Origin: Gemmata palustris | Lineage (GTDB): Bacteria; Planctomycetota; Planctomycetia; Gemmatales; Gemmataceae | Direction of reading: 5' to 3' | DNA: 64,000 bases | NCBI RefSeq assembly: GCF_017939745.1 | Contig: NZ_JAGKQQ010000001.1 | Coordinates: forward strand, 2,666,001-2,730,000 | Part shown: positions 8,492 through 18,219 of the stretch, in pieces | Position numbering within the stretch: position 1 is the first letter of the stretch | Layout: the number at the start of each line of letters is the position of its first letter | Made by a program: the position numbers and the translations under genes | The notes under the pieces: generated by a model | The model's input: only the letters and a program-made list of their open reading frames with translations | What the model was told of the DNA's origin: nothing | Databases searched by the model: none

Positions 8492-9595
8492 TCACGGGCC
8501 GAAGCGGAAGTGCAGCACGTCGCCGTCCTGCACCGGGTACTCCTTGCCTTCGAGCCGGAACCGCCCGGCCTTCTTCGCTCCCCCTTCGCCGTCGTACTGC
8601 GTGTAGTCCGCGTAACTCACGGTCTCGGCGCGGATGAAGCCCGCCTCGAAGTCGGTGTGAATCACCCCGGCGGCTTGTGGCGCCAGCGTTCCCGACGAGA
8701 TCGTCCACGCCCGGGCTTCCTTCGGCCCCACTGTAAAGTACGTGATGAGGTCGAGTAACCGGTACCCGGCCTTCACCACTTTCGCCAAGCCGGTTTCGGC
8801 CAGCCCCAACGACCCCAGGAACTCTTTCTTTTCTTCTTCGCTCGGCAGGATCGAAATTTCGGCCTCGATCTTCGCGGACACCACGACGCAGGGCGCGTTA
8901 CGGGCCGCGGCCATCGCCTCGACCTTCGCGGAGAGCGAGTTCCCGGTCGCGGCAAATTGCTCCTCGACGTTGCACACGAACATGACCGGCTTCGAGGTGA
9001 GTAGTTGCAGCGCCTCAAGCTGTTTGCGTTCCGCGCGGTCCTTCGGGTTCACCGCAGTGGCGGGCTTGCCGTCCTGCAGCACCTTGACGGCGCGTTCCAT
9101 CATCGCGATCTGCTCGGCCGCGTTCTTGTCGCCGCCCTTCGCCTTTTTCTGTGCCGTGGGGAGGCGCTTCTCCAAGCTGTCGAGGTCCGCGAGCATCAGT
9201 TCGGTTTCGATCACCTCGGCGTCGCGGAGTGGGTCAATGGACCCTTCGACGTGAACGATGTCCGTGTCCTCGAAGCACCGCAGTACGTAGAGGATCGCGT
9301 CCACGGTGCGGATGTGCGACAGGAACTCGTTGCCCTTCCCCTCGCCCTTGCTCGCGCCGCGGACGAGCCCCGCGATGTCCACGAACTCCAACTGTGTGGG
9401 GATCTGCTTCGCCGACCCCGCGATCTTCGCGAGCAGCGGGAGCCGCTCGTCGGGCACCGCGACCCGGCCGACGTTCGGCTCGATGGTGCAGAACGGGTAG
9501 TTCGCGGCCTCGGCCTGCATGGTCGAGAGTAGCGCGTTGAAAAGGGTCGACTTCCCGACGTTCGGCAGCCCGACGATCCCGCACTCGAAACCCAT
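8492..9595 (-). CDS. ychF: Ribosome-binding ATPase YchF
   Basis: 367 residues, the usual length. YchF/OLA1 is an Obg-family P-loop protein that prefers ATP and binds ribosomes, with links to redox stress. Visible features: P-loop GLPNVGKST near residue 8; the switch segment NYPFCTIEPNVG; the G3-like DIAGLVRGASKGEGKGN; and the non-canonical NVEE in place of the NKxD guanine-specificity motif, as is usual in YchF. A helical insertion follows the G domain, and the C-terminal TGS domain ends in a typical DGDVLHFRF strand. It is a single-gene unit convergent with the upstream neighbour. Confidence 0.97.
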   Translation of the reverse strand: MGFECGIVGLPNVGKSTLFNALLSTMQAEAANYPFCTIEPNVGRVAVPDERLPLLAKIAGSAKQIPTQLEFVDIAGLVRGASKGEGKGNEFLSHIRTVDAILYVLRCFEDTDIVHVEGSIDPLRDAEVIETELMLADLDSLEKRLPTAQKKAKGGDKNAAEQIAMMERAVKVLQDGKPATAVNPKDRAERKQLEALQLLTSKPVMFVCNVEEQFAATGNSLSAKVEAMAAARNAPCVVVSAKIEAEISILPSEEEKKEFLGSLGLAETGLAKVVKAGYRLLDLITYFTVGPKEARAWTISSGTLAPQAAGVIHTDFEAGFIRAETVSYADYTQYDGEGGAKKAGRFRLEGKEYPVQDGDVLHFRFGP

Positions 9596-9670
9596 CTTGG
9601 TACTTCCCGCGGTGGTGACGAAAACAGAAGCGAAACGTTCTGTTTATCGCCAACCGGCCCGCGGGGGTAG

Positions 9671-9821
9671 GAAGAAAGCACAGGGCTTCCGCCCTGTGCT
9701 ACAAACGCCGGCCGCTCCGCGGCGGAAAGGCATTGAAGGTCGCTGCCTTCGCCCCGGAGGGGCCGTCTTTCGTAGCACAGGGCGGAAGCCCTGTGCATCT
9801 GCGACACCCTGTGCTTTCTTC
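9671..9821. repeat. CACAGGGC palindromic element, copy 1
   Basis: A ~150-bp element. The 24-base arms (9679-9702 and 9772-9795) are perfect inverted copies, and each arm is itself a hairpin (cacagggc, ttcc loop, gccctgtg). An outer pair of 15 bases (9671-9685 with 9807-9821) also matches, nesting a further repeat around the first. The core is nearly the same as that of the element at 37484-37600 but in the opposite orientation. It fills the gap between ychF and the peptidase gene. It has no transposase and looks like a non-autonomous mobile or palindromic repeat. Confidence 0.88.
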
Positions 9822-9827
9822 TGCGAA

Positions 9828-12800
9828 TCACTTGCTCACGCCCAGCGTGCGGCGAATGAACTCGAGCTGGAGCTTCAGGTAGTGCCCGCCGCCAATGCCG
9901 TGGCGGGCCTGCGGGTACAGCATCATTTCAAAATCCTTGCCGGCCTTCTGGAGCGCGTCGGCGAGTTGCACGCTGTTCTGCATGTGGACGTTGTCGTCCA
10001 TCATCCCGTGAACGATGAGCAACTTGCCATTCAGATTCTTCGCGGCGGCCACACAGCTCGACTTCGAGTACCCGTCCGGGTTCTCCTTCGGCGTGAGCAT
10101 GTAGCGCTCGGTGTAGATCGTGTCGTAGAGCTTCCAGTCTGTGACGGGGCCAGACGCGATGCCCGCGCTAAAGGTCTTGGAGTGCGTGAGCGCGAACGCG
10201 GCCATGAACCCGCCGTAACTGTGCCCGCTGAGCCCCACGCGCGTCGAATCGATGTACGGGTTCTTCGCCAGCCACGCGACCGCTTCTTCGAGGTCTTTGA
10301 GTTCCTGGACGCCGAGTTGCTTGTAGCACGCCCACGCGGACTGCGCGCCCTTCCCGCTCGCGCTCCGCGGGTCCACCCGGAAGCAGATTACGCCGCTCGT
10401 CGCGAGCGATTGCTCCATGACGCGCCCGCCGCCCCACTCGTCGCGCAGAGTCGGGCTGTGCGGTCCGGCATAGGTGAACAACCAGACGGGGTACTTCTTG
10501 GCCTTATCAAAGTTCGGCGGGTACGTGATCGCGCCTTCGAGCACGAACCCGTCCCTGAGTTCGATCTTCACGCGCTCGTACTTCCCGAACTTGAACTCGT
10601 CGCGCTCGCGCACCGGGTTCGTGTCGAGCGTGCGCACGGCGCCCTTTCCCACCTCGCACACGGTCGCGCGCGTCGGCGTCATCACGTCGCTGAACCGATC
10701 GACGAACAGCCCTCCGCTCAGCGCGAGCGACACGCGGTGCGTCCGGCCCTTCTCACTGAGCAGTTCGATGCCCCCACCGAACTGAACGCGGCAGAAGTCC
10801 GTTCCGGTCGGGCTGGTGAGGCCCGCGGTGAAGTACACCGTCTTTTCCTTCGCATCGACGCGCAGCACCTCCCGAACTTCCCACTCACCTTTGGTCACCT
10901 GCGCGAGCAACGTGCCGTCGGCGGAATAGTGGTAGAGGTGCTTCCACCCGCTGCGCTCGCTGGGGAAGAGGAACGTGCCGTCCGGCAAGAAGTGCGGCTC
11001 GCCGGGGTCTTCCACCCACGCTTTCGTCGTCTCGCGGAACAGTTTTTTCGGCTTCGCAGCGGGCGCGGTCCACGTCACGAAGTCGAGCCACGTCTGCGTG
11101 CGGTTCTGCACGAACGCGAACACCGTCTTGGAACCGGCGACCCACCCCACGCGCGCGATCACGGTGCCGTCGGGTTTGTATTCGCCCATGTCCACAAAGG
11201 TCGGCTTGCCGCCGTCAACGCCCACGATGCCGATCTTCACGAGCGGGTTCGGGTCGCCCGGTTTCGGGTAAGCGTAGCTCTCCAGGCGCCCGAGAACCGG
11301 CTGAAGATCGACGAGATTGAACTTGCGCACGGGAGCGTCATCGAACCGCAGGAACGCGATCTGCGTGCCGTCCGGCGCCCACCAGTACGCCTTCCCGTCG
11401 CGGTTGAAGATTTCCTCTTCGTACACCCAGTCGCCCTTCGCGTTGAAGATGTCGCCCCCGCCGTCGGTCGTGAGTTGCTTCTCCTCCGGCTTCTCCACGC
11501 TCACCGCGAACAAGTTGCTCCCGCGAACGAACGCGACGCTCTTCCCGTTCGGTGCGAAGCTGACGTGCTCCTTTGGCCCGGCGCTTTTCGTGAGTCGCGA
11601 ACCCGGGCGCCCGTCGAAGTACGCGATGCCGATGTCCGGGCCGATGTCGAACAGGAACGCGGTTCGGTCGGGACTGGTGCGGAACGAGGTGCCCTTCGAG
11701 AGACTTTCGGCGGTTTCGTTGCTCACATCTTTGATGGCCGCGAGCGACTTCTTGATGAGCGCCGCGTCGGTAAACGACTCGCCCTTCCCGGTTCGTGCTT
11801 CGATCTTCAGAAGCTTCCCGTCTTTGACTTGTAGGAAGTGCTCACCGTCCACCCACGCGCCCGTCGAGAGTGGCGCGCCCGCGAACCCGAAGGTGAACGC
11901 CCCGCCGCGCCCCATCAGCAGCGCTTCCGTGATCGGCTGGTTCGCGCGGCGCGATTCAGGAAGGGTGTGTACGCTACCGAGCGTCATCGGGTACGCCTTC
12001 ACGAGGCGCTGAACGGCGAAGTCCGCACCGGGAGCTACTCCGTTCGCGAAGAACCCCCACGTGGTGAGCCCGTCCTCACTTCGCGGTTCGAGCAGGTAGC
12101 TCGCAAGCGTGCCGAGCGGCTGCGCGGTCTTTACCACGACCGTCCCGGCCGGCACCCTGCGCACCTTCTTTTTCCACTCCCCGCCCACATCGGTCACGAA
12201 GCGCCGTTTCGGGCTCCCGACCTCCTGCGCGTCCACGCGCGTAATGAGCAGCGATTCGGTATCGAGATCGATGTCCTCGCGCAACTCTTCGACCTTGATG
12301 CCGTGCCGCTGGAGCGTCTCGATCGCGACCGTTTCGGTCGCGGGGACGAGGTATGCGAACGGCAGTTCCGCGAACTCCGTCGGGACGACGCGCCCGATGT
12401 AATCGAGCGCGTAAGTCTTCGGTTTGTCCGTGGTGACGCGCTTGCCGTCCTTCTCGATCTCCTCGAACCCCAGAATGTCCGTGCTTCCCGGGAACGCCTC
12501 CGTTTTCGTCCGCAGCGGGACGCGCGTGCTCTTCGCTGGTTGCGTGATCTTCGCCACGTCCGTGCGCTTCTCGGCCGCGACCGTGAAGCACGCGGTCACG
12601 AACGCCCGCGTGCTATCGATTCGGTCCTTGAACGTGGCGTAACTGTACGACTCGCTCAAGATCCCGACGCGGCCGCACAATGCGAAGTATTGGATGCTGT
12701 AGCGCGGGGTCGCGGGGTACGTCTCCCACTTGGTGCGCTCCCGGTTGAAGTTGCCGTAGGGCGCGAGGTCGAACCCGGTCGCGTCCTTGACGCGCTTGGT

Positions 12801-13514
12801 CACCGCGGGGAACAGCGTGGCGCGGGTCCAGGTGGCGATGTCGGTATCGGCTGCCGGGTACCGCGCCCCGTCGTAGGTGAGTGTGTGACGGTGCTTGCTG
12901 CCGTTGGTCGTGTGGCAGTCGATCACCAGCGCCGGTTCCCAGGTGTTGATGAGTTTCACCAGCGCGCGAATTTCCGGCGATTCCAGTTTCACGAAGTCCC
13001 GGTTGAGGTCAAGCCCCTGCGCGTTAGTGCGGGTACCCGCCCCCTCGAGTGGGCCGTTGTCGCCGGGGCGGTTCTTCGGGTCGATCTTCTCGTTCCCGTC
13101 CGTGTTCAGGTTGGGCGCGAGTAGGATCACGAGGTCTTTGAGGAGCGGGTGATCCTTCTTGTCGGTGAGGTCGCGGGCGAGCGCGAGCAGCGCTTCTTTG
13201 CCGTCCACTTCGCCGGCGTGGATGTTGGCAAAGGCCAGCACCACGAGTTTGCCGCTCTTCTTCGCGTCCTCGGGTGTCGCGACGGGCGGATCGGAAACCA
13301 CCAACAGGGGCAGCTTCCGCCCCTCGTGCGACGTGCCGAAGGAGTCGAGCCGCGCGACCGGCCCGCGTTTCGCGATGGCTTCGCAAAACTGGACCACGTC
13401 CGCGCCCGTGGACGTGGCTTTGTAAGCGCTCTTCTCTGCTACGGTTTGGAGCGACTGAGCCGATGCGAGCGACGGCAGCGCGAGCAATACGAACGCGGCG
13501 ACGGTACGAAGCAC
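9828..13514 (-). CDS. Secreted double peptidase: M14 carboxypeptidase fused to S9 prolyl oligopeptidase
   Basis: 1228 residues with a signal peptide (1-19, ASAQ cleavage). Residues ~30-310 form an M14 zinc carboxypeptidase-like domain: zinc ligands His99 and Glu102 (NIHAGE) and His201 (DCHTT), the substrate-binding NRD at 171-173, and a candidate catalytic Glu288 (ILSESY). Residues ~330-960 contain a linker and a DPP-IV-type beta-propeller. The C-terminal ~260 residues are an S9 alpha/beta hydrolase with nucleophile Ser1099 (GHSYGG), Asp1173/1174 (GMMDDN) and His1205 (QARHG). Both active sites look complete. The gene is probably for periplasmic or extracellular peptide breakdown. The fusion of two unrelated exopeptidase types in one chain is unusual. 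It is transcribed alone. Confidence 0.92.
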   Translation of the reverse strand: MLRTVAAFVLLALPSLASAQSLQTVAEKSAYKATSTGADVVQFCEAIAKRGPVARLDSFGTSHEGRKLPLLVVSDPPVATPEDAKKSGKLVVLAFANIHAGEVDGKEALLALARDLTDKKDHPLLKDLVILLAPNLNTDGNEKIDPKNRPGDNGPLEGAGTRTNAQGLDLNRDFVKLESPEIRALVKLINTWEPALVIDCHTTNGSKHRHTLTYDGARYPAADTDIATWTRATLFPAVTKRVKDATGFDLAPYGNFNRERTKWETYPATPRYSIQYFALCGRVGILSESYSYATFKDRIDSTRAFVTACFTVAAEKRTDVAKITQPAKSTRVPLRTKTEAFPGSTDILGFEEIEKDGKRVTTDKPKTYALDYIGRVVPTEFAELPFAYLVPATETVAIETLQRHGIKVEELREDIDLDTESLLITRVDAQEVGSPKRRFVTDVGGEWKKKVRRVPAGTVVVKTAQPLGTLASYLLEPRSEDGLTTWGFFANGVAPGADFAVQRLVKAYPMTLGSVHTLPESRRANQPITEALLMGRGGAFTFGFAGAPLSTGAWVDGEHFLQVKDGKLLKIEARTGKGESFTDAALIKKSLAAIKDVSNETAESLSKGTSFRTSPDRTAFLFDIGPDIGIAYFDGRPGSRLTKSAGPKEHVSFAPNGKSVAFVRGSNLFAVSVEKPEEKQLTTDGGGDIFNAKGDWVYEEEIFNRDGKAYWWAPDGTQIAFLRFDDAPVRKFNLVDLQPVLGRLESYAYPKPGDPNPLVKIGIVGVDGGKPTFVDMGEYKPDGTVIARVGWVAGSKTVFAFVQNRTQTWLDFVTWTAPAAKPKKLFRETTKAWVEDPGEPHFLPDGTFLFPSERSGWKHLYHYSADGTLLAQVTKGEWEVREVLRVDAKEKTVYFTAGLTSPTGTDFCRVQFGGGIELLSEKGRTHRVSLALSGGLFVDRFSDVMTPTRATVCEVGKGAVRTLDTNPVRERDEFKFGKYERVKIELRDGFVLEGAITYPPNFDKAKKYPVWLFTYAGPHSPTLRDEWGGGRVMEQSLATSGVICFRVDPRSASGKGAQSAWACYKQLGVQELKDLEEAVAWLAKNPYIDSTRVGLSGHSYGGFMAAFALTHSKTFSAGIASGPVTDWKLYDTIYTERYMLTPKENPDGYSKSSCVAAAKNLNGKLLIVHGMMDDNVHMQNSVQLADALQKAGKDFEMMLYPQARHGIGGGHYLKLQLEFIRRTLGVSK

Positions 13515-13885
13515 GATGAATCTCCGGGAACGCGGGTGCAGAAGAGTGTAGCGGGAGCGACCGGGAGCCGAATCGGAGATTCTCTCACCGTACTAAATTG
13601 CCCCCGAAACGCCGCCAAGATCGGCTCTCAACATGTGACCTTACCCGAGTCACATTACGACCAGCAAAAAGAACGAATGCGACTCGCGAACAGGCAGAAA
13701 TCTCGTCGCGGGCATCGTGAGAAGCACCACATCACAAGCCCGTGCCGCTGCGATCGGTAACGCGGTGAGCGTCCAGCGCCCGAATTTCCTGATTATTCAA
13801 GGTGCGCAGGGTATTTCCTCCTTGCGCTTTGCGGTTCGTGAGATACGGTAACTAACGTCCCGCACTCCGTCCCGCCGGGTCGTTT
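13515..13885. other. 371-bp divergent intergenic region
   Basis: Separates the leftward peptidase gene from the rightward FG-GAP gene and should hold promoters for both. The middle has lower G+C. No gene, hairpin or clear promoter pair was recognised. Confidence 0.35.
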
Positions 13886-15268
13886 ATGTTCGAGGACGTA
13901 TCCGAGCTAATCGCACACAACCCGCCGGGGTCGCACTACGGTGTCGCTGTAGCGGACCTCGACCGCGGGCGGTACTCGTTCGTGGTGGCCGGGTTCGGTG
14001 GTCCGAACCGTGTGCTCAATTGGTCGGGCGGCGCGCTGCACGACACGGCCCCGCCCGAACTGGCCGACGCCGAGCGCCGGGCGGTCGGGGTGGCCGCGGG
14101 CGATCTCGATGGCGACGGGCGAGAAGAACTCTACGTCCTGAATGCGGACACGTTTAGCGGGCCGAAGCAGTTCGCGGACCGGCTCTTCCGGCGCCGACCC
14201 GATGGGGGATGGGAAGACCTGTTCGAGCGCCCCGTGAACCGGGGGGTGCGGAACCTGGCGGCCGGGCGCAGCGTCGCAGTGATCGACCGGCGCGGGGTGG
14301 GGCGGTACGGGTTCTTCGTGGCGAACCACGGGCGCCCCATGCGCCTGTACGAACTCGCGCCGGGCGGCGCGCTCGCGGACCTCGCCCCCCCTCTGGAACT
14401 GGCGCGCACGGGCGGCGGGCGCGGGGTACTCACGCTCCCCGTATTTTCCGCCCACCCCGACATCTTCTGCGCCAACGAACAGGGGCAGAACTTCGCGTAC
14501 CGCAACCGGGGCGACGGCACCTTTGAGGAAATCGCGACCCAACTTCGCCTGCGGGACTGTGAAGAGCACGCCCGCGGCGTCACCACGTTCGATCGGGGCG
14601 GCGAGTTCGGTCTGGCGTGGGCCAACTGGGACGGCCCACACCGCCTAATGACGCGCGGCAAGAACGGCACCTGGAAAGACGAAGCAACACCGGGGTTCGC
14701 GTTCCCCTCCAGCGTGCGCACGCTGATCGCAGCGGACTTCGATAACGACGGCAACGACGAACTGTTCCTCAACCACATGGGCGAACCGAACCGGCTCTTC
14801 CGCGTCGAGCCCGGATGCGACGAAGAAGCGAAAGTCGGCCTGACGATGCTCGACGCGGGTGCAGCCGTGGACGCCGACGGGTTCGGCACCGGGGCCGCGA
14901 TCTGCGACATTGATGGCGACGGCGTGTTAGAGCTATTGGTCGCACGCGGAGAGAAGTCGGCGCAACCACTGGCCGTATTCAAAGCACGTGCGGCCTACCC
15001 GAACTGGTTGCGCGTGCGCCCGCTCACGCGGTTCGGCGCCCCGGCCCGCGGGGCGGTCGTTCGCGCCGAGTACGGCGGGCGCGTGCGGATAAAGGGAATT
15101 TGTGGCGGGAGCGGCTACTTGTGCCAGATGGAACCGGTCGCGCACTTCGGTCTGGGCGAAGCGAGCGCGGTCGATCGCGTGACCGTGACCTGGCCCGACG
15201 GGGCCGGCGTGGTCGTGCTCAATCCCGGTGGCAACCGCGTACTCACGGTGCCCTACCCGCGCGGGTGA
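13886..15268 (+). CDS. FG-GAP/VCBS repeat protein with ASPIC/UnbV C-terminal domain
   Basis: 460 residues. Calcium-type FG-GAP loops are visible: GDLDGDGREELYV (~residue 72), ADFDNDGNDELFL (~280) and CDIDGDGVLELLV (~340), which together suggest an integrin-like beta-propeller. The last ~85 residues match the ASPIC/UnbV region found in CRTAC1-like proteins (NWLRVRPLTRFGAPARGA through VTVTWPDG). No signal peptide is seen at the chosen ATG, although most relatives are exported; an upstream start is possible but the preceding bases do not offer an obvious one. The role is probably binding or adhesion; no enzyme activity is implied. Confidence 0.85.
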   Translation: MFEDVSELIAHNPPGSHYGVAVADLDRGRYSFVVAGFGGPNRVLNWSGGALHDTAPPELADAERRAVGVAAGDLDGDGREELYVLNADTFSGPKQFADRLFRRRPDGGWEDLFERPVNRGVRNLAAGRSVAVIDRRGVGRYGFFVANHGRPMRLYELAPGGALADLAPPLELARTGGGRGVLTLPVFSAHPDIFCANEQGQNFAYRNRGDGTFEEIATQLRLRDCEEHARGVTTFDRGGEFGLAWANWDGPHRLMTRGKNGTWKDEATPGFAFPSSVRTLIAADFDNDGNDELFLNHMGEPNRLFRVEPGCDEEAKVGLTMLDAGAAVDADGFGTGAAICDIDGDGVLELLVARGEKSAQPLAVFKARAAYPNWLRVRPLTRFGAPARGAVVRAEYGGRVRIKGICGGSGYLCQMEPVAHFGLGEASAVDRVTVTWPDGAGVVVLNPGGNRVLTVPYPRG

Positions 15269-15494
15269 TGGGGTTCGCCCCGATCCGCGTTATCTGCGTT
15301 CATCCGCGGCGGAATTCTTCTCCCGCCTTTCCCCTCCGGCACGACCCCACTTCTCGCCTCGCTCGCGGTTCCGATTGTTCACATCGTGCGGCGGTCTAAC
15401 CACTTTTTGTTCGCGCGAGAGGCTTGGCAAGTCCGCGGTTGCCGGTCACGATGAATACGAACAGGCCTCGCGCGCCCGGAATTGGACGCCATCC

Positions 15495-18164
15495 ATGACA
15501 CACGCACTTTCTCGCTTCGGTCTGGCCTCAGTTGCACTCCTTTGCGCGACAGCGCTCGCACCCGCGCAAATCAAGGAGCCGCCGCGAACCGAGAAAGTGA
15601 AGCTGGAAGTGCGGTACCGCATTCGTGCCGACCGCGACGAGCGCGTGCGCCAGTACCTGGACCTGCAAAAGTTCCTCACAAAACTCGGGTTCGAGGACGC
15701 ACGCAAAAACGACCCCGACTACGACCTCGAAATCCTCGACCCCGGCGCGGAGCGCTTCACCGGTACGATCCCCAGCGCGAAGGTGCTGGAAGTTCTGAAC
15801 AACCCGCGCGTCCAGAACATTCTCTTCGCACCGGACGGGTTCGTGCTCCCGGCCGAGGGCGACAAGCCGGTCGCGATCAAGCTCGGGCTGCGCAGCGACT
15901 ACACCCACTCGATCCAAGAGCAGTTGCACCGGCAAACGGTCGCGCACCTCGCGAACCTCGGCTTCGTGGAAGCACTCGGCTACGACACGCGGGACTACAC
16001 GCTCGTGCGCGGGGCGATTTCCGCCAAGAGTGTGCCGCTCCTGGTGCGTGACCTCCGGTACGAACCGAGCGGGTGGTTCGTGCCACTCGTTCGCACGGAG
16101 CAACTGCCCTCCCCGCTCCGGGACCGGAACCCGGTCCGGTGGGCCGAAGTGCTGCCGGTCACGGAATTCGCCGCGCCATTCGCACCGACCCCTGTTGTGC
16201 CGGCCCAACTCAGGTATTCAACCGACCTGCGCGCATTGGCTATCAACCCCGCAACGAAGGACGCACCGATCCGCGTCGAGGTGATCTTCCAGGACCGTGT
16301 CACCGACTTCGACGCCCTCAAGACACTGTTTGAAGGGCGATACTCGGGGTCTTCGATCGACGGTATCATCGGCAACATCGTCCACGTTCGGTTACACCGC
16401 GGGGCCTATATCGAACCGCTGTCCCAAGAACCCGGGATCTTGGGGGTGCGCTTGCCGCGCCAGGGCGCCGAGACGATCGCGAACACCGGGACCGGGAAGA
16501 GCACAACGGCCGCAGAAGCGATCAAGGCCGCGCGCATCGATGAGTTGCACAAACTCGGCTACACCGGTGCGGGCGTGAAGATCGTACTGATCGGCTCCGA
16601 CTTCACCGGGGCGGACAAACTGATCGGTACCGAACTGCCGAAGCGAACGAAGATCATTGACCTCACGACCGAACTGTCGCCGGACCTGTTCCCGTTCAAG
16701 GCGGACCCGCTGCGCCAGGGAGCCGGGCTCGCCGCGGCGAAGGCCCTCGCTGCTGTCGCGCTGGACGTTGAGTTGGTTCTCGTCCGCATCGATCCCGGGT
16801 GCTTCTTCCACCTGAACTCGGTCATCCGTTTGTCTCGTGGGGACATCCAGTACACCGAAGCACTTCTCGTGCGCCTGAGCGAACTGTCGAACCGGACGAA
16901 CATGTTCGACGCGGACCGCGCGAAGGCGGTCGCCACGTACAAGTCCGCGTACTCGGACCTGAGTGACAACGAGGTGGCTTTGGCCGCCCGAAAGAAGGCC
17001 AAAGCGGACCTGGAGGCGTTCATTCCGAAAGAGAAGGAACTGCTGGCGCTCACGAACCGGTTCAATGCGTACCAGAAAGACATCACGACGGGCCTCGCGG
17101 GTGCGCAGGTCATCGTGAACACGCTCGTGTGGGAATCGGGCTACCCGCTCGACGCGATCAGCGAGTTCGCGGGGATCGTGGACCGACTCGCGACCGACCT
17201 GCCGCCCCGCATCGTGAAGCCGCTCACCCCGCACAAGCCGCCACTCGTCTGGGTGCAGGCGGCGAGCGCTGCGGGCGCGTCCGTTTGGGGCGGGCCGTTC
17301 CTCGACGCCAACCGCGACGGGCTGATGGAGTTCGTTCCGCCGAAGACGAAGCTCCCCGCAGACAACTGGTCTCCTTCTCTAAACTTCCTGGGAACGCGCG
17401 CCGCGGACGGCGCGGTGGCGCCCGACCTCGCGGCCGGGACCAAGTTGCGGCTCGTGGTGCAATGGCGCGAACCGGCCGACCCGAGCTTCCCGGAAACGGA
17501 CATCCCGGTCCACCCGCTCACCCTTCGTGTGCTGCGACAAATCGACCCCAACGGCGAAAAGCGCTCCAGCGACGAAATGGCCGAAGACGCGCGATCGGTC
17601 AGCGTGCCGAACGTCATCTACCGCACACCGACGTTCCTGGTGTTCGAGCAAATGCTGGAATTCACTGTGCCGGCGGCCGGACGTTACGCCCTCGCGTTGG
17701 AGTCCGCCGCGGTTCCCGAACCGCTCCTCCCGGCACTGCGACGCGAAGTCGAGGTGTTCCCGCGCATCGTAATTGAAACGCTCGGCACGAAAGCCAGCGA
17801 CCCGAAGGCGGTGTTCCGCTCGTACACCGCGCCAACGGCGGGTGTTGGCACACCGGGCGATGCGCTCGGCGCCATCACCGTCGGCTCGGACGCGCCGGAC
17901 GCACTCGTTGGCGGCGGAACGGGGCTCACGCTACGCGGTAAGCCCGATGTGCTCGGCCCGAACTCGCTCACCCTCGGTGCGCAGTCGGCGAGCGGCCCCG
18001 GCATCGCGACTGCGTTTGCTGGTGGTACCGCGGCACTTCTGGTACAGGCCCGTACTGCGGGTCCGAACGTGATCGCCGCAACGGGTCTCGAGCCGGGGAA
18101 GAAGCTGGAGATCCCGGAGAAGTGGTTGAAGGTTGTGCCGTCGATTGCTCGACGTCGCGAGTAA
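15495..18164 (+). CDS. Secreted subtilase-like protein lacking catalytic residues (putative pseudoprotease)
   Basis: 889 residues from the ATG at 15495, which begins a clear signal peptide (LASVALLCATALAPAQ); the frame is open further upstream but that part is not protein-like. Residues ~25-325 hold repeated small alpha/beta units. From ~345 the chain follows the subtilase (S8) plan: GAGVKIVLIG (Asp region), RQGAGLAAAKALA (the usual HGT region), AASAAGAS (the usual AAGN region) and GPGIATAFAGGTAALL (the usual GTSMA region). At the expected triad positions it has Gly367, Gln408 and Gly836 in place of Asp, His and Ser. An inserted Lys/Glu-rich helical stretch (~480-545) resembles a coiled coil. 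It is likely a binding scaffold rather than a protease. The alignment is by eye, so the family call is moderately certain. Confidence 0.7.
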   Translation: MTHALSRFGLASVALLCATALAPAQIKEPPRTEKVKLEVRYRIRADRDERVRQYLDLQKFLTKLGFEDARKNDPDYDLEILDPGAERFTGTIPSAKVLEVLNNPRVQNILFAPDGFVLPAEGDKPVAIKLGLRSDYTHSIQEQLHRQTVAHLANLGFVEALGYDTRDYTLVRGAISAKSVPLLVRDLRYEPSGWFVPLVRTEQLPSPLRDRNPVRWAEVLPVTEFAAPFAPTPVVPAQLRYSTDLRALAINPATKDAPIRVEVIFQDRVTDFDALKTLFEGRYSGSSIDGIIGNIVHVRLHRGAYIEPLSQEPGILGVRLPRQGAETIANTGTGKSTTAAEAIKAARIDELHKLGYTGAGVKIVLIGSDFTGADKLIGTELPKRTKIIDLTTELSPDLFPFKADPLRQGAGLAAAKALAAVALDVELVLVRIDPGCFFHLNSVIRLSRGDIQYTEALLVRLSELSNRTNMFDADRAKAVATYKSAYSDLSDNEVALAARKKAKADLEAFIPKEKELLALTNRFNAYQKDITTGLAGAQVIVNTLVWESGYPLDAISEFAGIVDRLATDLPPRIVKPLTPHKPPLVWVQAASAAGASVWGGPFLDANRDGLMEFVPPKTKLPADNWSPSLNFLGTRAADGAVAPDLAAGTKLRLVVQWREPADPSFPETDIPVHPLTLRVLRQIDPNGEKRSSDEMAEDARSVSVPNVIYRTPTFLVFEQMLEFTVPAAGRYALALESAAVPEPLLPALRREVEVFPRIVIETLGTKASDPKAVFRSYTAPTAGVGTPGDALGAITVGSDAPDALVGGGTGLTLRGKPDVLGPNSLTLGAQSASGPGIATAFAGGTAALLVQARTAGPNVIAATGLEPGKKLEIPEKWLKVVPSIARRRE

Positions 18165-18219
18165 TACCTTCATGCCTACTGCGGTCGGCCAGGTCTGCGA
18201 ACCGGCCGACCGTGCCCTT

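Noticed and set aside
9699-9803. Short peptides with RASALCYERRPLRG near 9.7 kb and 37.5 kb
   Set aside because: They are translations of the CACAGGGC repeat copies, not conserved proteins.
9519-11834. A 771-codon plus-strand frame opposite the double peptidase
   Set aside because: Antisense to a clear M14-S9 gene; low-complexity Arg/Leu/Glu composition and no start signals.
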